A DNA stretch of 64,000 nt, from the NCBI GenBank assembly GCA_002897115.2, contig BCIH01000005.1:9333-73332 (forward strand), in the 5' to 3' direction. The notes beneath the pieces were generated by a model. The model was not told the DNA's origin and ran no database searches. It saw only the letters and a list, made by a program, of their open reading frames with translations. The number at the start of each line of letters is the position of its first letter. Position 1 is the stretch's first letter. Both the position numbers and the translations under genes were made by a program. The DNA is from Prototheca cutis. Taxonomy: Eukaryota > Chlorophyta > Trebouxiophyceae > Chlorellales > Chlorellaceae. Below, in pieces: positions 26,724 to 39,083 of this stretch.

Positions 26724-28757
26724 CTACTCGAAAAACTCGGCGTGGAGGGCCTTGACTGCCCGCTGGGCTTCGGCGTCTCGCACGATGAGGCTGATATTGG
26801 TCTTGGAAGCGCCCTGGCTCATCATCTGTACATTCACTTTTTCCCGGCCCAGCACATTGAACACCTGTCCGGCGGGTGGGGGGTGGTTGGTTCGGGGTTG
26901 GCCGGTTGGTCAGGGGCCGGTTGGCAGTGGCTGGCTTTCTTTTTTGTCTGACAGGGATGGTTTACAGTCCCGGGAGAAACAAGCAAATGAACAAGCAAAA
27001 CAATGTCTCACCCGTTCTAGGATGGTGGAGGTCTTTTCGACGTTGCAGATGAGGCAGATGATGGACATCCCCCGGCGGTAGGACGCCTTGGCGATGCCCG
27101 AGAACGCGGCCATGAGCGACTCGAGCTCGTCCTCGATCAAGTCGCGCTCCCACAGCGTGCGCGCCGGGTCGAGGGTGAGGGAGACACTGATTTCGCTGGT
27201 TGCCACGACGTCCACCGAGATCTTTTGCCGTGCAAACACGTCAAACACGCGGGCCAGGAACCCGTACTGGCCCAGCATGCGCGTGGAAGAGATGTCCACC
27301 ATCGTGACAGCCGACTTGAGAACGATCGCGGTTACCAGGGCATCGCTCATGTCGCGCTGCGCCGTGATCAGCGTCCCCGGCGCGGAGCGGTTGTAACTGT
27401 TCTTGACACGGACGCCCATCCCGGGGACTTCTTGCGCGGGCTGCATGGCCTGTGGGTGCAGCACCGTTGCGCCGAAGAAAGCAAGCTCGGTCGCCTCTTC
27501 AAATGTCAACTCTGCGACTGGCCTGGCGGCAGCCACGGCGCGTGGATCAGAGGTTAGGACACCGTCCACGTCCTTCCACACCTGGACCTCTGGCAGGCCC
27601 AACGCAGCGCCCAGCAGCGTGCACGTGAGATCAGACCCACCGCGTCCCAGCGTCGTGATGGCGCCAGACTTCTCGCCCCGGCCCAGGAAACCTGTCACTA
27701 TCGGCAGCGGCCGGCATGGCTGTTGACCGGTTGTCGATCCACCGGCGGTAGAGCAGCTCTGGTCGTCGCCGGCCACGGCCGCCTGGAGGGATTCGCGCAG
27801 GACGGGCAGCGATGCCTCGTAGTTGACGTCGGCGGAGGTAAAGGTGTCGGAAGTGATCACGCCGATGTCAAACGCATCGAGCTGCACGGCGGGGACGCCC
27901 TGGGCACGGAGGTAGGCAGCAAACAGCCGCGTGCTGAGGCGCTCGCCGAACGAAACCAGGGAATCGCGAGCCCTATGTGTCAAGTCTTGCATGATGGAGA
28001 TGCCGACCAGCAGCTGCTCCAATTGTGTCAGCAGGACCTCCACCTCGGCCACCGCCGCAGCGTCCACACCCAGCTCGGCCGCCGTCCGAAGGTGGAGCTC
28101 GCGGATGGCCCGCAGTGGGGCAAGGCCCGAGATCTGCCCCGCACGGTGGTGCAGCGCCTCCTCACCCGCAGCCAGCAACAGGTTGGTCGTCTTGCCCATG
28201 GCAGACAGCACCACGCAGGGGAGCTGCTCGGGGAAGCTGCAGACAATCCGAGCAACTTCACGCAGCCTCTCTGCGCTGGCGACCGAAGAACCCCCAAACT
28301 TCATCACCACCGTCACCTGCCATGATTTGCGTGTGGTTTTTGAGGTGGGGTGGAGACAGGAAGGTCGGCTTGCATGTTGCCTGGCTGGGTTACATGACAA
28401 CAAACACCACTGGCCGTTGCAGCATGCATCACCACTGAAGCGACACAGCCAGCCGCCGGCATGCACATGCAATCCCACCCTGCTGCGGCTGACCTGGTCA
28501 AGGTGCTGGCCAGGGGCTTGGAGGCCGTCGTTCTCCTGGGGAGCGTCCAGGGGCACGGTGGGGCGCACGTGCTCCTCCACACTCAGGGTCCTAGCCCCAT
28601 CCATGACCTTCGGGGGAGAGGCCAGGGAACTGGCATGTGCCAGGCGCAGCCCCCTCCTGCCCAGGAACGGGCCCTGCCTCGCGCATTGCGGCCTGGTCAT
28701 GGCACATGCAGGCGTGGCCAGCGCCTGACACGCCCGGGATCCCGCCAGAAGCGCCAT
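26724..28757 (-). CDS. monofunctional aspartate kinase, plastid
   Basis: Exons 28757-28494, 28316-27012 and 26864-26724 encode about 569 aa. The kinase domain starts with VMKFGGSSVASAERL and contains LSAMGKTTNLLL, the TLGRGGSDLT loop and VWKDVDGVLTSDPR. Two C-terminal ACT modules follow (TMVDISSTRMLGQYGFLARV, and the last exon VFNVLGREKVNVQMMSQGAS). The enzyme phosphorylates aspartate, the entry step to Lys, Thr, Met and Ile. No homoserine dehydrogenase domain is fused, so this is the lysine-sensitive monofunctional plant type; effector sensitivity is inferred from family. Residues 1-60 (MALLAGSRACQALATPA then Arg/Ser-rich) fit a chloroplast transit peptide. Confidence 0.96.
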
Positions 28758-29303
28758 GACAGCCGGGTGGCCGAGCCGACAGCCGCACTGGTCCCTTGCC
28801 TGATACGGCACAAAAGAACAACAGCGAGGCCTAAGGCAGAAAATCGATCAATTGAATATTTTGCAAAATTGTGCACAAAAGTATCCTTTCTATTGAGCTG
28901 GGAAACGCGCGGCAGATTGCACTGTGCCTCCTGGCGCTGCCGCCCACGCCGTCCGCCTCTATTTTTCCGTGGGAGGTTTCTCCAGCCAGTCACTTTCAGA
29001 TCAGTCACCCTCTGTCACCTCGCGGCAGTGCATTGCGGGGGTGCCAGAAAGTATGTCTTACAGTGCTGTCGGTCTGATGTGGTGGGGCCCGATGGAAAGG
29101 CACAGAAAGCTACGGAAGTAAAGCACAGAAAATTACCTCGGGCAGCCTGTTCACGGCCTTATGACAGACAATTCCCTTGGTGGGCACGGGAAGAGTCGGA
29201 TGTGAGTGCGGGATCGGCCAGCAGCTACATTTGCAGAGAAACAGAGTCAAGGGTTGGTGTCGGCAGCCGGCCCCACGGAGTCAACCTGACCAGAGAACCT
29301 GCA
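28758..29303. promoter_or_regulatory. aspartate kinase upstream region / ATG4 3' flank
   Basis: 546 bp holding the aspartate kinase promoter and the ATG4 3' UTR, both on the minus strand. A slightly AT-rich stretch lies at 28835-28890. No specific element assigned. Confidence 0.35.
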
Positions 29304-31864
29304 TTACAACACCTCCCAGCCGGAACGTGCTGACGACAGGGGCCTCGAGCTCCGCCTTTCCAGCTGCGTCGCGGGCTCTTCTGGCGGCGTGATCGCCTCA
29401 AACCCTCCAATGATGGACGGCTGGGACGCCAGCGAGTCATCCACTGGGGTCTGCGCCTCGGGGGCGGCGGAGGCCTCGGCTTCCACGAGCTCAGGCGCCG
29501 TCTCGGGGGGGCCATCACATTCCAGTGCTTCTTGGGTATCGTTGCCACCGTCGGCAGCGCCGCTTGTCTCGCTGCTTGTCTCGCTGTCGCCTAGTTCATC
29601 CGGCTCCCAGAGGTCTGACAGGGACTCGTGATGTGTCAGTTGTTCCGTGTGCGTGATGCAGATGAGAGGTGCACCGCCCGACATGGCCTCCAGGTGCTCC
29701 AGTCGCTCGCAAAGATCCTCGTACTCCTCTGCAGGTGGGCGTGCGCACGTGTGTGTGGTGGGTGGGTCATATTGGAAAGCACGCACGACTGCGTCTGGGG
29801 TTGTTTTTAAAGGTCAGACTGCGCCAGAAAGGGACCCAATCGCGGCACGTACCTAGGCTGCCCACGCAAAAGCCTAGGGCCAGCGACGGGTCCATCGCCC
29901 CAAAGGGCAGCGTGCGCAGCGTGGTGCCGCAGTGTGTCCGCCAGTGACAGCTGTCCACTGACGCCTGTGGCGGCGTCAGTTCGGGAGAAGCGTCTGGGTC
30001 CGAGGTGCGCGCATGTCGGCAATAACGAGCCACTAGAAATAATACCCTCTTGGCTCCAAAAAACGCACCTCCTGGATCTCGTGAGGATCCAGGTACAGCA
30101 GCAGGTCTTGCTGCGTCCCCACGAAATACAGGGACGAACTGGGCCGGCCCCCCACGATGCCAATGCTCTGCGGCAAGTTGAGCACCGCTTGCAGCTGTGG
30201 GATGTACCGCGGGTTCAACTGCGGTGTGTCGTTGGATGTGGAGGGTGTTCTAGGAAGCAAGAACCCGCGCCCATGTCACGAGGCGATACACTGTTTCAAT
30301 GCCCCAGTCCACCGGCCAGCAGCAGCGCCCATCGCCCCTCCAATCGAGGCAACCTCTGATGCTCCTCTGCATGCCCCGCTCACCTTGCCCAGGCCGAGTA
30401 CAAGGGGTACGAGGAGGACAAGGAACGGTTTTTGACAGCTGTCCCCGCTCGTGGGCTCGTCCCAGAGCGCCACAAACCTGCCGAGACACCTTGGCGAGAG
30501 GAGTTCAGTTGATGGTTTGCCCTAAATTCGGATCCTTTTGGCCTAAGCCTTCCCCTGTGACCAAGTAGCAGCATCAGCTGAGTCGCACACCCCTCTCAGC
30601 GAAAATCACAAAAAGGCTACAACTGCCATCCAATTATGCCCTCTCTCCCGGAGTCAGTCACACAAAGGTGCCCACCGACCCTCAATTACCTGCCGACAAA
30701 GAGCTGCGGCACGGCGCCGCCCGGCTCATCGAGCACCGCAAGTCGCAGGCCAAGAGCCTCCAGCTCCGGACTGGCGGCGGCCGCCGCTTCGAATGCTTTG
30801 GCCATCGTCCATGGACCCAGCCACCGCCCAGCCTGCACCCTGCATGGTTTTGGGGGTTTGCAGTGGGCAGTCGTCGGCGTCGTGGCAACGTGCAAGCCCG
30901 GCGTGTCTTGGCAACCGGGATTTTGACCAAGCACGACGCCAAATTGAAGCCCGTTGGACACCAAAGCCCAGCGATGGATCTCTAGGGCCATCCTGGGGCC
31001 CCCCCTCTCACCCGCATCGTCTTCCTCGAGCACACAGCGCATGAATGGAGAGCGGTGCATCAGGGTCGTCATAGAAGAAAGAGAGAATCCGAACGAGTTC
31101 AGCGGGCGGGTGGGCCTCGGTCTCCTCGGGCCACAGCCAGTCGGGGCCCAGCAACCGCCGCCGGAGCCCCTGGGCGACGGCCATTTGACCCGAACGCAGG
31201 GTGCAGCCCCAGCCAGCATCAGTCCGCAGCAAGGACTCCCCCACAGCTGCATGGAATTTGAAGGTCGTTCTCCCTCAATGCACTGGCTGCGTGCCCATCT
31301 GGAAGGCCAGCCACATGACCGTATTTGCAGCACAAAGCGTGACGCCGCAATCAGAGACTCGCCACTCGGCCCAAACCCACAGCTGCAGCAAATCTCATGC
31401 ACAGACCTATGGGTGTAAAGGCCGAGCGGTACGTCATCCATATGATGGACTGGAAAGCGGACACGAGCTCCCGCAGGACCTGCAAGGGGCAGGGATCGCG
31501 TGTGTGAGCAGCCATAGTGCGGCAGTCTTATCGTGTCACTGTCAACAGACATGGCCTCCCCTCCCGTCCCCGCCGTCATCCTCGCACCACGGCTCGTGTC
31601 CCTTCCCTGACAGGCTGCCAAGTCACCATCCCCGCCACCCCATGGGCATGTCGATCGCACCGATTCCTGCTCCTCATGGCTCAGCTCCGGACTTGCAGCA
31701 TATTCCTTTCCCAACAGCCAGATGGGTGCATCCGGCGCGAGAGCCGACTGAGTCAGCAGGTCCCGCAGGCGATTCAACTTGAGGGCTCTCCGGAGGGTGT
31801 AGTAGCTGGACGACAGGGTCAGCCGGATCTGGTCGTAGGTGCTCAGGGCGTCCTGGTCACCCAT
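29304..31864 (-). CDS. ATG4: ATG4 cysteine protease (autophagy)
   Basis: Eight exons (31864-31661, 31479-31407, 31246-31012, 30839-30690, 30477-30384, 30218-30069, 29964-29853, 29728-29304) give about 480 aa. Conserved blocks run in family order: PIWLLGKEY, IIWMTYRSAFTPI, TDAGWGCTLRSGQMAVAQGL with the catalytic Cys near residue 107, GRWLGPWTMAKAF, LVPLVLGLGKLNPRYIPQL, PQSIGIVGGRPSSSLYFVG and LYLDPHEIQ, whose Asp and His complete the triad near residues 296 and 298. Then comes FGAMDPSLALGFCVGS. ATG4 trims pro-ATG8 and later releases ATG8 from phosphatidylethanolamine. A 140-residue C-terminal tail is very acidic (EDLCERLEHL then Glu/Thr/Ser-rich) and longer than in animals. Met 31864 has an AAAAATGG context; the frame is open to Met 32050, a possible alternative. 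The intron between exons 6 and 7 was placed by phase. Confidence 0.92.
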
Positions 31865-32258
31865 TTTTGAATGAGCAAGTCCAGTAAAGCGGTAGCCATC
31901 TCCCATAAACGTTGCGCAGTGGAGCTGTGGCATGCCGCGCGGGGCTGCATGAACTGAAATCTGGATCACTTCCCCGAGGAGAGAGCGGGCGGGGGGAGAG
32001 GTGATCTGTGCTACACTTGCGACCCAATTCCGGCCAAACGACTTTCGCATTTCGACCAGTGCTCCGTGCACATAACGGAAGAGAGGGATCAATTGTTTCT
32101 AGGTAAACCTATCGAGTCCTGGGCCTTTTGCAGTGCTGAGGCCGACTGGCCACATGGCATGACAAGGCTGTCGACCAGAGGCCGCTTGACGCCAGAGACC
32201 GCGGTGGATCTCGTTGACGCTTGCCTGGGAACGTGTTGCAAACACACTTGTCTCGCTA
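31865..32258. promoter_or_regulatory. divergent promoter region ATG4/ARM-like gene
   Basis: 394 bp between divergent start codons; both promoters must lie here unless the ATG4 N-terminus extends to Met 32050. No defined motif recognised. Confidence 0.4.
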
Positions 32259-33678
32259 ATGGAGGTGTTGGATCCGCTGGTCGCGAGCGACCCTCTTCTG
32301 AGTTCCCTCATGAGGTTAGTCCAGGCCGTGCTTGAAGAATTGCGGCTCGTGTGCACGTGAACAATCCTCCCCCCGATATGTTGCCATCTCGTCAAAGTCA
32401 GGATTTCGCATACAAACTCGAATGCCAGGGAGGAGGCTCAGGCAAAGCAGGCGGCGCAGCTGCGAAGGGCCTTTAACGACGGTGCGCATGACTCCGTGCA
32501 TGATGTGTTACTCCATCTCAGGAATGTGAATCAGTCTTGTTGGGAGCGCCATGATGCACCGGGGTCGAAGCGTCGCGGCATGTGACAAACGGAAATGATC
32601 CAGTTGGTGGGGATACCAGGAACGCTGGCGACACTGATTGGTGCAGGTCTTGATTCCTCGACTTGCCCCACCCATGACCCTGTCCACCTGTCACCCCTCT
32701 TCCACCAAGAAGAATATGAACTGCCCCACCTTGCAGCCGCGAGCCCGCTGTCAATTGTGAGGCAGGACGCCTACTTCCGGGTGGCCCTGCTCGTAGATCA
32801 AGGCCTGTCCATGGGGGCCCCTGCTTCGGGAGCCACGCTGGCGGCGCTGGCCGCGCACGGCCGTGAGATTGTTTCGGCGGCTGCGGCGGCCCTGGCCGCA
32901 CCCGCGTCCACCGCACCCACGCAGCGCGACACCTCGGAGCCCGAGCTGGTGGCCCTGCTGACCGTGTTGCAGGCGGCCTGTCTGTTTCAATCCGATACAC
33001 AGCGCCAATGCTGCGAAGCCGGCATCATCGAGGTTGGCTCCGCGCGCTTGGGGTTATGAAGCATGGAGACAATCTGGCGCCATGCAGGCAACATAGCTCT
33101 GCTCTGCAACAAACACTACACCTCTGTCCTGTAACTAGCACTCAACAGACAAACCCACCCCTGCCCCTGCAGCTGCTCTTGCAACGGCTGGCTGCGGCAT
33201 CGCCGGTCCTGGTCTGCACCTGCTTCGACACGCTGATGGCGCTGATGAATGAACAGCCCGAGGCGCTGACGCTCTTCATTCAGCAACAGGGCGTGGAGCA
33301 GGTGACGAAGCACGCAATGTTGGTGCTGATGCTGCATGGTCGCGTGTCTGTCCCCTCCGAGCGTGATACTACATTAAGAACGACTCCCCTCACCCCCTCT
33401 CCCGACACACACAGGTCTGTGAGGTGCTGCGCGCGGGAGGCGACCGCGTGCGCGCGCACGCGGCGCGGTTCTTGAACCTGGTGCTGACGCATTTGGCGCC
33501 GGCGCTGGTGCGGGGCGGCGCAGGTCCCGACGGCGCCGCGGCGGCCGCGCAGCGGGTGCAGGCCGTGCTGGGCCGGGAGGCGGCAGCCATGCTGGGTCGG
33601 CGCGTGGACTTGGGCGACCCGCAGGCCGAGGGAAAGCTCTCGCAGCTGGCCAACGCGCTCCAGTTTTTCATGGGGTGA
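32259..33678 (+). CDS. ARM/HEAT-like helical protein of unknown function
   Basis: Exons 32259-32356, 32429-32481, 32620-32640, 32737-33032, 33173-33301 and 33415-33678 join in phase to 286 aa. I do not recognise a named family. The protein is almost all amphipathic helix with ARM-like repeats: LALLTVLQ-type Leu/Ala-rich helices, CCEAGIIELLLQRLAAAS, FI-QQQGVEQVCEVLRAGG and ARFLNLVLTHLAPALV. No membrane span, no signal peptide, no catalytic motif. Exon 3 is a 21-nt microexon encoding TLATLI; without it the flanking exons do not join sensibly. The exon 1/2 junction has two possible in-phase placements. Confidence 0.7.
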
Positions 33679-33864
33679 TGCTGGGCGTTGGAGCCCAGGC
33701 TTTCGCACGCATGGCAGATGCATCCTACCTTTGCTAGCGCAAAAAGGCAAAATGATGCTCTCGCAATGTCTAGAAGCACAAGTGAGACACTTTTGAAGAG
33801 GCTAGCGGTGCAAGGGCAAAAAAGAAATCGCAGAAAGAAGTGAAAAAAATCCTAAAAATGCAAA

Positions 33865-33984
33865 ACAGTTCGTCACGGGGACTTCCCGCGTGGTCACCCA
33901 CCGCAGTACTATTCCCGCCCAATCCAGCTTAATTGCCGAGGTCTAATGGGATCGGATGCTTTCTGGATGGTATGAACGAACCAT
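33865..33984 (-). rRNA. 5S ribosomal RNA
   Basis: A 120-nt gene on the minus strand. The 5' end ATGGTTCGT pairs perfectly (allowing G-U) with the 3' end ACGAACTGT. Inside are the conserved GATCCCAT, ATTAAGC, TTGGGCGGG, AGTACT and GGGTGACC blocks of eukaryotic 5S rRNA, including the internal Pol III control region. A T-run follows the 3' end on the minus strand (33862-33865, then a second T5 tract), fitting Pol III termination. Only one copy is present here, in the 555-bp spacer between the ARM-like gene and importin-11. The rest of that spacer (33679-33864, 33985-34233) shows nothing else. Confidence 0.95.
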
Positions 33985-34233
33985 GTTGAAGTTGAAGGGG
34001 ATGCACTAGTTAAAGCCCATTCTCGGACCCCACCTTCCAACACCTCGCCTGCACAGCAGTGGAGTCCATGCAATGGTTTCATTTTGCCCTAAAATCCGGA
34101 TACTGTCCCGCTGGCTTTACACGCACGCACGCGCGCAGAGTTGTACGGTGCATGCACCTGTCGCTCCTGACGCCGTTGATCCTCTGAGCATCCATCCAGT
34201 GCTGACATGCACGAGAGAGGACAACATTTGCAG

Positions 34234-37200
34234 TCAGCCATGGCCCTGGGTCATGCGTTGGAGCTGTTCGCGCAGCGTGGGGTCCATGGCCGCCAGCGCC
34301 AATCCGAGCGCCTGTGTGCCATGTACCCCAGCGGCGGCTTCGAGCTGCGCGGCGACGAACCCTCCCAGGCGAGTTGTCCGAACCGGGTCGACGGCCCACA
34401 GGGCGTCCCTCCGCCGCCCTTCGCCATCGGCCTCTTCGCTGTCGACGATCGCGCCATCGTCATGCGCTGAGCTGGTGGGCAAAAAATCGAGGCGCAGGTG
34501 CTCGCGCCCACCCGCGCCGCTTTCTTCAGTTTCAAACCACACAGCCGTAAGGTGCGCGGCCGCGGGCTCCAGCGCCGCCTCCAGCAGCCCGGGCACGGGC
34601 AGCGCTAGCAGGCTCGCCAGGCCCATCGCGGCTAGCACGCGCATGCCAGGCCGGCCGATGGCGTCAAACCGCGAAATCCAGGTCTCGGCCAGCCGCCGTG
34701 CCGAGCCGGGGTCCTCCAGCGCCGCATGCAGAGCGGCTGCTGGGCCCAGCGCCAGCATCGCCCGGCTCAGCGCGCACAGTGCGGGTGCCGCGCCCAGCGC
34801 TCCCAACGCGCCCGGGGAACCCTCGTCGGCCAACAGCCGTGAGCTCAGTGCGCGCAACGCGGACGCCAAGGTCGCCGCACTGGTCGCCATTGCTCCTGCC
34901 GTTGTTGATGGGCCGCCACCCGCGGAACCCACGCCATTGACGGCTGTCCCATCACCTTCAGGCCGCAGCTGCGTGGCAATGGCGACAACAGCACTGGCGG
35001 CGGCCACGCCTCGGTCGTTGGTGTCGCGGAGCCAGGAGCTCAGCGTGCACAGCAGGGCCGTGCCCTGCTCCGACAGCAGGAAAGCGTGCCCGCCAAGCAA
35101 CAGGCCAGACGCCGCAATGTTGCTGCCCACTGCCACATGCTCTGTGCTGGCCCCAAGCACGGGGGTCCAGGCCCCGTACCACAGCTCTCCCAGGAGCGGC
35201 GAGCTCGAATCTGGGCATGAACGAAGGGGGGGTTGATCGATTGTTTGTTTCCTTGTTTCTTTTTACAGCTGCTCCCTCAAAACAAAACAAAAAAATAACA
35301 ACATAAAATAAAATAAAACAGGGCACACCTGTGCAGAGGGCGCCATGGCCTGGGGCGCAGCGCAGCGCGACCAGCCAGGTCTGGAGGGCGTCTTCCACCA
35401 GTCCCGGGTCCCCCGCCGACACGAGCGCCGACCGTAGCGCGGGCACGAGCAGTGGGTACGCCGCAGGCGAGCCTGAGCCCAGGGCAAACACGAGTCTCGT
35501 CAGCGTTCCCAGCACCTGCATGCCCAACAGGGGGGCGCTGGTGCTGGCCTTGGCCCACAGCCCCGGCAACAGTGTTAGTAATCCTGGTGCAAAGGGTGCT
35601 GCCCCGTCGGCCAGACGGTCAATCACTGAGTTCAACAGATGGAACGCCTACAAGAGGGGGGTTGTGGGTGCAGGGGATGGGGATGTTGAGACAGGCCTCT
35701 CAGAGAGCAGCGGAGACGTGTTTGAGGGAGTTTGGAAAAGCCAATCCAGTTAAAGTGTACCCCACCAATTCAACCACGGCACACCTGAAGTTGGCTGTCC
35801 AGTTCGGTGACGTCCTGGAGAAGGCCCGCCAGCGCGTCAAAGCAGGCCGGCACAAACGGAAGGAACGGCGCCTCCTCAAAGCCCCTGCAGCAGATGTCGT
35901 GCGATGCAAGGCATGCGAGGTGCAGATGATTGCAAGATAAATTTACAACTCCACAGGGACTGTCTAACCCCCCTTCTTCCCCACCAACCAAACCAACAGT
36001 CTCTCTCTCTCTCTCACCAGTCTTCTACCAGGGCTGTGAGGGTGACGAGCGCCGCAAGCCGGATTGCCAGGTCAGCATCCCGTCCCAGCGCGCAGAGCAT
36101 GGCCTCGTACAGCGGCGGCCGGTCCTCGGGCCGCAGCACGCCCAGCCAGTAGCTGGGCAGCAGCAGTGCCTGGCGCCGCACGGCGTCCGGGGACGAAACC
36201 GCCGTGGGCCCGCCCCGGGCTTCGACCAGCAGCGTCGAGTGCAGCCAGCCCCGAAAGTCAACAGCACCATGGAGTTGGTCGGCTGCAACCGCCGCCAGCC
36301 GGTACACGGCCTCCTTGTGCAGCAGGTCCATGCCAGGCTGGCAAGCAGTTGCCAGCAGTTCCGAGGCGATAGGCGCCAACTCCTCGCGGTGACCCTGTTG
36401 GGTGAGTAATTGGTGGAGCCGTGGGTTGACCGCGGTGAGATGGGTGCACATACCACCACCACTGCTAGCAAAGCCTGCGTTGCCCCCTTCCCTTGCTCCC
36501 CACACACAACTCCAAATACCTCGAACAGAGCGACGGCGAGGTTTTCTGCGCAGCCGTGCGTGCTTTCCTCCCAGGCCGTGGTCATCATCTCATGGTGAAA
36601 GGCCTCCGGTGCGGCGGACCAGTCGGCCAGCTCCTCCCGCGACAGTGGGAACCGATCGGCGACGAGCGCACGGAGCAGTGCCCCCCGCCGCCCGCCCTGC
36701 GCCCACCATCCCTCCAGCCCTGCGCGGACCTGCGCGGCCATGTCGGCCTGCTGCCCGACCTGCCGCCGCGCGGCCAGGTTGAGCGACAATGCCGCGCTGA
36801 CCCCCGCATACGAAGGGCAGCACAGCACCTGGTGCGTCAGCGCCAGCGCCCGCCGGGTCAATAGTGCTTGAAGTTCAGAGTCGTCCTCGGCACAGATGGT
36901 CTCACCCCGGTTGACGATGAACCCCGTCATCCACTCCAACAATGGCAACAGCGTTCCGGACGGCCAGAAACTCCTTCGTTGACGAACAGCGAGTGGTATG
37001 GCTGTTTTTGTGCGTGTTTTTGTAAGTTTTGAAGAGCAAAGGTAGCGACAAGGGGCAAATTCCATGCATGCACACCATAAACCTCCAGTGCAATCGATTG
37101 CCGTAATCCCCCCTCACCGCGCACACACACCACAGTCCCAGCAACCAGCCATTGGCGTACCAAGGGTGCACCTCTTGCAGCCGACGCAGCGTCTTGAGCA

Positions 37201-38691
37201 GGCGTCCAGTGGCTTGCGCCGCTGACTCGGCACGCAGCGTGCTCAGCGTGCGCAACGCGGCCAGCAGCGCGGGCAGCGCGTTCACGACGGGCGCAGGGCA
37301 AGCCAGCGTCCGGGCGTCTGAAGGTGAGCCATGGCTCAGCAGTCGGCCCAGGCACTTGAGCAGCAGCTGCCAGCGTTCACCCGCTGCATGTGCTTCGGGC
37401 GGCGACCCGGCCGCCGCGGCCGCTAGCTCAGCCGTGGCGGGGCCGAGCTTGGGTGCCAGCGCGGGGAGCACCAGGGCCGCGGCCTCTTCAAAGGCCCGAA
37501 CGTCCGACTGCAGCCGCTTGGAAGCCAGTTCCTTTAACACGACATGCAGTGCCAGCATCCATCGCTGCTCTGCATTTCGGAGGTGGGGACATTGGCAGGG
37601 GCTGTTGTAGAGGTCTGTGCTGGCAATTTCACCTGCGCTTCGATGCCACGGCAATCCCACCGCACCCTGGTGCGCACACCTGCGAGGGACGACCCCGCAC
37701 CGAGCAGCCTCGACAGCACTGTCGGAAACAGGTCTTGCCATTGCTTGGGGTAGTCGGCCCGCGCCACTTTAGCAATGCTCACGCACACTTGCACTGCGAG
37801 CTGCAGGGCCATTGGTTGGTGGAAAAGTGTATGTCAATGGCATGTATCCTATGTCCCGGAGGACGCAGCCACCATGCATTCACTGCGGCCTTCCGCATCT
37901 CGCATCCCAGGTTCTGTGGGCAGAGCGCAGAGTGTGTGCCCCTTGTCCCGGCGATCATGACAACAGCAGCAGCCGCTCAAACACACTGGCACCTGTCTAT
38001 CAGGGACGGGCACGAGGTCCAGCAGCCTGGCCCGCAGGTGAGCCTTCTCCTCTGTAGACACAGCCCTGTGTGTAGAGATGTGCGAGGCAGCGCGCGTTTG
38101 GAGTGCACGTCAATGACAAACATCTCATGGATCATGCACCGCCAGCACTGTGCGCTGAAAGGAACAGCGAAGGCTCACACTAGTGGCAGCTCCCATCCAC
38201 AGGAAGCGACACCAGAAAACAACCCCAGCCCGGTGCGACACCATCAAAGCACAAACGGCGCACCCCGGCTGCGTGGTGCGCCAGTGCCGTATGATTGTGT
38301 TCTTCAGCTGCAGCACAGCAATCCATCGGCAGGAAGGGTCTGCCTCCTGAGAAGCGACAATCTCCTGCCACCACCAGGGGAGCACCAGGATGCATGGCGA
38401 CGTATTGAGGGGGTTATTGCAGTGACAAGCTGTCCCCAGAGCCTGCCACCGCAAGCATGATGGGGCATCCCCAAACTCTGCCCATCCTGGCTCCCAATGC
38501 TCTGGGCATCAAGCACCAGACCAGGCAGCCCTCGGGCGGGGACGCACCGCAAGGCAGGAGCAGTAGGCTGGTCTTGTGGCCAGGGCTCCCAGCTCCCCTT
38601 CAGCTGCCTTCTGGATCGCAGGGTCGGGGCTGATGGCTGCGAGGAGGACCTGCTGCAGGCCAGGGATGTCTGCTGGCGTCAGCCCCGCCAT
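34234..38691 (-). CDS. IPO11: importin-11 (IPO11/KAP120-type karyopherin-beta)
   Basis: Ten exons (38691-38548, 38364-38264, 38065-37993, 37800-37680, 37569-37146, 36970-36520, 36394-36018, 35884-35785, 35647-35329, 35210-34234) join in phase to about 1028 aa, close to the animal length of about 975. The importin-beta N-terminal region is seen as MAGLTPADIPGLQQVLLAA, then CRWIAVLQLKNTIIRHWR, then STEEKAHLRARLLDLV. Importin-11 hallmarks follow: VARADYPKQWQDLFPTVL, LHVVLKELASKRLQSD, KEAVYRLAAVAADQL, VDFRGWLHSTLL, RPPLYEAMLCALGRD, and the LLQDVTELDSQLQ block. The protein carries ubiquitin-conjugating enzymes and ribosomal proteins into the nucleus in a Ran-dependent way. The exon 5/6 junction (donor GTTGCT) is the least certain. 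A GA repeat begins right at the intron 7 donor. Confidence 0.92.
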
Positions 38692-39083
38692 GCTTCAGGG
38701 AGGCCTTCCCTGGGGCCCCCCCAAGTCGTGCCTCCCGGCTTGCAGACGTTGCCGGTCAAGGTCTGGATCAATGTCAGGCAATCATGATTTCGATGTAGAT
38801 ATTGCATTGATACTCAGTGTGTGTGCTCCACGAGGTCAATGCATGCCCATGGCCAGGGCAGGGGCCCCACCGCCGCTGAGATCAGTTCTGCCGGCCGGCA
38901 GAGCCACGACCGGCATCCGTGGGTGGCGGAGGCGCGAACCCATTCAAGCTCGGTGCACGGCGGGTCTCAGCCGAGAAGGGCGCCCATTTCCTGCTGTACA
39001 CCCGACATTTATTCATAATCAGGAGAGAATAAAGACGCTTGGGAAGCGCGCCGTCTCGCCGTCCCTGCTGCCATCACCGCAGC
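38692..39083. promoter_or_regulatory. divergent promoter region importin-11/eIF3i
   Basis: 392 bp between divergent start codons. An AT-rich stretch (about 38772-38820) with ATGATTTCGATGTAGATATTGC may be the core. No factor site can be named. Confidence 0.4.
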
